Below are positions 15,632-18,566 of a DNA stretch of 18,566 nt, one piece after another. Made by a program: the position numbers and the translations under genes. Source of the DNA: an uncultured Clostridia bacterium. Its GTDB lineage: Bacteria > Bacillota > Clostridia > Christensenellales > DUVY01. A model generated the notes under the pieces. The model had not been told where the DNA came from. It was given only the letters and a program-made list of their open reading frames with translations, and did not search any database. How positions within the stretch are numbered: the first letter of the stretch is position 1; every line of letters begins with the position of its first letter. Location: NCBI GenBank assembly GCA_937895465.1, contig CALAYY010000008.1, positions 1 through 18,566 on the forward strand. Direction: 5' to 3'.

Positions 15632-16747
15632 TTAATCTATTAAAAAAACTATGTAATTTTTTTCAGACAGTGATTCTAACTCAGCCGCAAATTGTAAAAT
15701 CGTTCGGCTAGTAAAATGCATTTTTTTAATCTTTTCAGGAATATTTCTTTTTCTAATATTATACTCAGCGTCGTTTATCGCCTGTTCTATTTTTATTTCA
15801 TAAATCTTTTTTTTCAACTTAGGAATTTCAATTTGAAAAGATAGCGCATTTGAAACTTTTTTATTTAAATCATCAAGTTGCCGCTTATCAATTTGCTTAT
15901 TAGTTATATTTTTCCAATTATTTATACTGTTAATTGGTATAAGATGAGTTTTATTAAAAAAATCTTCTATATTTTTTTTGTTACCCAAAAAAGCTGTAAG
16001 AAATGATAATTTTTCTTTCTCAAGCTTTTCTTCAACATTACGTGTGGCTTCATTATTTCCAGAGACAACTGCAACGCTTTTATTATTAATAATTGCATTT
16101 GCCACTATATTCAATATAGTGTGTGTTTTTCCTGTACCAGGAGGTCCTTGTATTAACGAAAAGTCGTTTGAAAAAGCTTTTCTAACAGCTTCCATTTGGG
16201 AATAATTACAACCAAAAGGATATATGAGAACAGAAGGCACTGCAGTTTTATTAATATCTTTTTTAGATAAAAACCTATCCAATGCACAATCTTTAATAGG
16301 CGTAAGTTGAGTAAGCTGATTATATAAAAAGTCTTGACCTTCTTCCACTCCTGATATAAACTTCGAAACTTTGCTTAAATAATCTATTACATCTTTAATA
16401 ATCTTTTTATCTTCACAAGTTTCAATAAAATTTAATTCACTTATATGATATGACTTATGTATTCCATTTTCATAAAAAACTTTATACCAATTTTCAAATT
16501 TTAAAATCTTTAAAACGTTAACTAAAGGAATAGTTTCTTTAAAAATTGCCTGATTCTTCAGTGAAACTTCTTGAGGTTCAGTGAGCCATTCGATTTTCGA
16601 GGACCCATATGAATATACATTACCGTCATTAAAATGAACTTCCAATAAATGGCCTTTACGAAAAATGCTTTTTATATCATCACATCGATCGATATTTTTA
16701 TTGTATTTTTTATCATAAATGATAATTACGTGCTTTTGTGAATCCAT
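15632..16747 (-). CDS. SF1 helicase N-terminal part with Walker A (frameshifted)
   Basis: This is the first half of the split helicase gene; it ends prematurely at 15632 shortly after the frameshift. Residues about 21-110 contain two similar beta units (FRKGHLLEVHFNDGNVYSY and FENWYKVFYENGIHKSY), probably an internal duplication resembling KTSC-type small domains. A Q-motif-like NYSQMEAV lies at 181-188, then Walker A GPPGTGKT at 201-208 and motif Ia-like AVVSGNN. A charged helical region follows (about 285-345). Motifs II-VI are missing here and occur in the other frame downstream, so this fragment alone cannot be an active helicase. The start ATG at 16747 has only a distant AGGG. The gene follows the DUF4160-like gene by 24 bases, suggesting co-transcription. 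The region is visibly more AT-rich than the sugar operon, which may indicate horizontal acquisition. Confidence 0.85.
   Translation of the reverse strand: MDSQKHVIIIYDKKYNKNIDRCDDIKSIFRKGHLLEVHFNDGNVYSYGSSKIEWLTEPQEVSLKNQAIFKETIPLVNVLKILKFENWYKVFYENGIHKSYHISELNFIETCEDKKIIKDVIDYLSKVSKFISGVEEGQDFLYNQLTQLTPIKDCALDRFLSKKDINKTAVPSVLIYPFGCNYSQMEAVRKAFSNDFSLIQGPPGTGKTHTILNIVANAIINNKSVAVVSGNNEATRNVEEKLEKEKLSFLTAFLGNKKNIEDFFNKTHLIPINSINNWKNITNKQIDKRQLDDLNKKVSNALSFQIEIPKLKKKIYEIKIEQAINDAEYNIRKRNIPEKIKKMHFTSRTILQFAAELESLSEKNYIVFLID
15642..15648 (-). other. Homopolymer frameshift site splitting the helicase gene
   Basis: On the coding strand there are seven T here; in the incoming frame they read as GTT TTT TTA, that is, the heptamer T TTT TTA in phase, with a stop (TAA) three codons later. 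Adding one T, or slipping back one base, continues the protein as VFFNRLKFLFRYG and joins perfectly to the second half. A weak GGCA-TATT-TGCC hairpin follows about 36 bases downstream. Loss of one base by mutation or a sequencing error is the simplest reading; programmed slippage is possible but unproven. Confidence 0.75.
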
Positions 16748-16771
16748 TATGCTTTTAACCCTAAATATTAA

Positions 16772-17101
16772 TTAAAAGTCAATATCTATTCTATTATTGT
16801 TACGTTTCCATGCTTCAATGAGAGTATTTTTATTGTTTTTTAACCATTCATTTATTTCTTTAACATCTTTTTTATTATCTAAATTTTCAACTTCGAAGGT
16901 GTCAAGAAAGATTACTCCTCTTTTTATATTATTAATTACCACATGAGCATGAGGTCTATGATGCTTTGTGTCGGATTCATTATAAACATATAAACTAAGC
17001 CTGTTGTTAAATCTTTGTATACGCTCCCTTGTTTCAATAATAAAAAAATTGTAGTATTTTAAAAAAGTATGGATTAATTGTCTTTTAAACACTAAACTCA
17101 T
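16772..17101 (-). CDS. DUF4160-like small protein
   Basis: A 109-residue protein. Residues about 34-105 match the DUF4160 pattern: a strand (RLSLYVYNES), the family core HHRPHAHVVI (47-56), an LDTFEVENLD turn, and a C-terminal helix pair with INEWLKNN and TLIEAWKRN. DUF4160 proteins are small and often sit in toxin-antitoxin-like or accessory loci; their activity is not established. The first about 30 residues (basic, hydrophobic) are not part of the usual domain. The start is uncertain: the ATG at 17101 has GAGG four bases upstream and is preferred; an ATG four codons earlier (17113) has no site. It lies upstream of the helicase gene with a 24-base gap and is probably in the same operon. Assignment is by pattern only. 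Confidence 0.6.
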   Translation of the reverse strand: MSLVFKRQLIHTFLKYYNFFIIETRERIQRFNNRLSLYVYNESDTKHHRPHAHVVINNIKRGVIFLDTFEVENLDNKKDVKEINEWLKNNKNTLIEAWKRNNNRIDIDF

Positions 17102-17411
17102 AAGCCCTCTCATTTCTAATTAACATATACCAATTCATAAAGTCATTCATAAAGGTGTTCAAACAGTTTTATTAATTATTCTGTTTTAAAGTGTTCATGA
17201 TATTCTTATCTTCTAATAAACGCCTATTAAAAAAACACTTATAATAAATAAAAAAATAATTTCTTTATATTAAATTATAGATAAAAGTTATTCTAGCTGA
17301 CTAAAGTCAACACTACTTAAAGACACAAAATGATTATAACACAAAGTTGTTGTTACAACAAGATACAGAAATTCTGTAATTTTATTAATGAACACCTAAG
17401 ATAATATTATT
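17102..17411. other. Palindrome-rich intergenic region upstream of the DUF4160-helicase operon
   Basis: This AT-rich gap lacks a credible gene. It holds a minus-strand promoter (17333-17361), and three perfect dyads: TGAC-TAAA-GTCA at 17298-17309, TTGTTG-TTA-CAACAA at 17347-17361 and TACAGAA-A-TTCTGTA at 17364-17378. AAACAG and CTGTTT flank a 14-base spacer at about 17161-17188, and GTGTTC or its inverse GAACAC occurs three times (near 17155, 17191, 17390). The predicted leader of the operon is over 200 bases long. No clear terminator for ligD is visible. Confidence 0.5.
17333..17361 (-). promoter_or_regulatory. Putative promoter and overlapping operator for the DUF4160-helicase operon
   Basis: On the minus strand TTGTTG (17361-17356) and TATAAT (17338-17333) are 17 bases apart. 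The -35 element is one arm of the perfect inverted repeat TTGTTG-TTA-CAACAA (17347-17361), so a dimeric repressor bound there would block RNA polymerase. Transcription would start near 17326, leaving a leader of about 225 bases. Confidence 0.5.
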
Positions 17412-18566
17412 TTACACCTTCAACTCCTGCTCGGTTTTATAAAAATCTTTCCAAGGGTCAGGGGCTTTTATTCTTAATAATGCTTCTTTTATATCCACGC
17501 CGTTGGGAGCAATGGTGTCAAGTTCTTCCCAAGATATCGGCATAGATACGCTTGCACCCTTTCTTGCTCTTAACGAATAGGGAGCGATGCTTGTGGCGCT
17601 TCGGGCATTTCTGACATAGTCTATAAAAATCCTGCCTTTTCTTTTGGCTTTTCGGATATTGTCGGTGTATCTGTCAGGATAGCGGCTGTTCATTGCCTTG
17701 GCGACACTTTTGGCAAAATCATGAAAAGTCTCCCAATTAACAGTAGGTCTAAAAGGCACAACCACATGATAGCCCTTGCCGCCGCTTGTTTTGAGATATG
17801 AGATCAAAGGTAAACTGTCAAGCAAACTTTTTAGATCTTTTACACCTTGGCGGACTTGAGCTAAGTCCATCCCTTCATCAGGGTCAAGGTCAAATACCAT
17901 CATATCAGGCTTTTCGGGATCGTCTATTTGGCTTCCCCAAACATGAAATTCTACTGTGCCCAACTGCACTTCAGATATTATCCCCAGATTGTTCTCAATA
18001 TAAAAATATTCTTCATCCTGCCCTTGAGAATTTTTTATAGGTATAGTGGCTATTCCTTGACTTTTTTTAGCAGGATGTTTTTTGAAAAAGCACTGCTCGT
18101 CAATCCCTTTTGGGCAGCGGATGCTGCTAAGAATCCTATTGCCCACATAAGGCATCATGCGTTCAGCCACTTGCTCATAATATCTTGCTATATCAATCTT
18201 ATTCAAAACAGGGTCTTGAAAAATTATCTTATCAGGATTGCTAATCTTAATCCCCAAAACAACATCTTCTTCTTTCGAGGGCTTTTTTGTGTCTTCATCC
18301 TTTGTCTTATTTTCTAACTTTTCTTCTGGCAAAATATTATCTTCTGGTTTTTCCCTGACTATTTCTTTGGGGTTTTTGTCCAGTCTTAAACCTTTGAAGC
18401 TTGCTTGCCTTAATTGATTATCTTTGGTCCATTCGGCAAAGCTTATTTCTGCTACTAATTTTGGCTCAATCCAAGTTATTGTTTCATTAGTTTTTGGTTT
18501 TATAACATCTTTGAAGGGCGAGCTATCTTGGCTTATTTCGTCAAATTTATTTTCTAGGTCTATTCT
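17412..18566 (-). CDS. ligD: LigD, NHEJ DNA ligase-polymerase, C-terminal part (5' end outside window)
   Basis: The visible 384 residues are the C-terminal part of LigD; the frame is open to the right edge. Residues 1-65 are the end of the ATP-dependent ligase domain, with WIEPKLVAEISFAEWTKD and the final SFKGLRLDK motif. After a charged linker, the primase-polymerase domain begins at about residue 100. Its catalytic aspartates are in MVFDLDPDEG (Asp226, Asp228) and IFIDYVRN (Asp316), with the nucleotide-binding SGGKGYHVVVPF at about 261-272. The ligase-before-polymerase order matches Bacillus LigD and differs from the mycobacterial arrangement. LigD fills, trims or extends and seals double-strand breaks together with Ku. 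No ku gene is in the window; it may lie beyond the right edge. Confidence 0.95.
   Translation of the reverse strand, partial: RIDLENKFDEISQDSSPFKDVIKPKTNETITWIEPKLVAEISFAEWTKDNQLRQASFKGLRLDKNPKEIVREKPEDNILPEEKLENKTKDEDTKKPSKEEDVVLGIKISNPDKIIFQDPVLNKIDIARYYEQVAERMMPYVGNRILSSIRCPKGIDEQCFFKKHPAKKSQGIATIPIKNSQGQDEEYFYIENNLGIISEVQLGTVEFHVWGSQIDDPEKPDMMVFDLDPDEGMDLAQVRQGVKDLKSLLDSLPLISYLKTSGGKGYHVVVPFRPTVNWETFHDFAKSVAKAMNSRYPDRYTDNIRKAKRKGRIFIDYVRNARSATSIAPYSLRARKGASVSMPISWEELDTIAPNGVDIKEALLRIKAPDPWKDFYKTEQELKV

Noticed and set aside
15600..15648. Confident call of programmed -1 frameshifting
   Set aside because: There is no convincing downstream structure or upstream ribosome-site stimulator; a lost base in a homopolymer is simpler.
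1..18566. rRNA, tRNA, complete insertion sequence or prophage genes
   Set aside because: None was recognised on either strand.

Overview
The window looks like chromosomal DNA of a low-GC, monoderm Bacillota (Clostridia-like), possibly an uncultured gut lineage. The evidence is strong AT bias, AGGAGG-type ribosome sites, sigma-A promoters with 17-bp spacers, several lipoproteins with class II signal peptides, a Gram-positive CUT1 sugar transporter without its own ATPase, and a Bacillus-type LigD (ligase domain before polymerase domain). No rRNA, tRNA, CRISPR array or complete insertion sequence was seen.

Region 1 (1-9834, minus strand) is one long carbohydrate-uptake and cell-surface operon read right to left. 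Its genes encode a CUT1 solute-binding lipoprotein, a MalF-type permease, a MalG-type permease, a 1014-residue secreted Ig-like/beta-sandwich protein, a DUF4838 lipoprotein related to glycoside hydrolases, and a BIG2-domain lipoprotein that runs off the left edge. Gaps are 10-26 bases, and one junction is a stop/start overlap. A divergent IclR-family regulator (9956-10705, plus strand) faces it. The shared intergenic region has a clear promoter in each direction and two nearly identical 18-bp palindromic sites in inverted orientation, one beside each promoter. These are good candidates for the IclR operators. The likely picture is glycan binding or processing at the surface, capture of released sugars by the binding protein and import through MalF/MalG, with an ATPase encoded elsewhere.

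Region 2 (10706-13908) holds three unrecognised envelope proteins: a small single-span membrane protein and two divergently transcribed lipoproteins with well-formed promoters and terminators. A roughly 490-base gene-free stretch carries a small repeat-flanked segment that may be a degenerate mobile remnant.

Region 3 (14028-17411, minus strand) is markedly more AT-rich. It encodes a DUF4160-like small protein followed by a large superfamily 1 helicase with a C-terminal PD-(D/E)XK nuclease-like domain. The helicase is split into two frames by a one-base shift at a run of seven T (coding strand), which happens to form the heptamer T TTT TTA. Restoring one T gives a continuous 906-residue protein. 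The pair looks like a defence-type module and is the most interesting part of the window; this role is inferred only from architecture.

Region 4 (17412-18566, minus strand) is the C-terminal part of LigD, the bacterial end-joining ligase-polymerase, which continues past the right edge.
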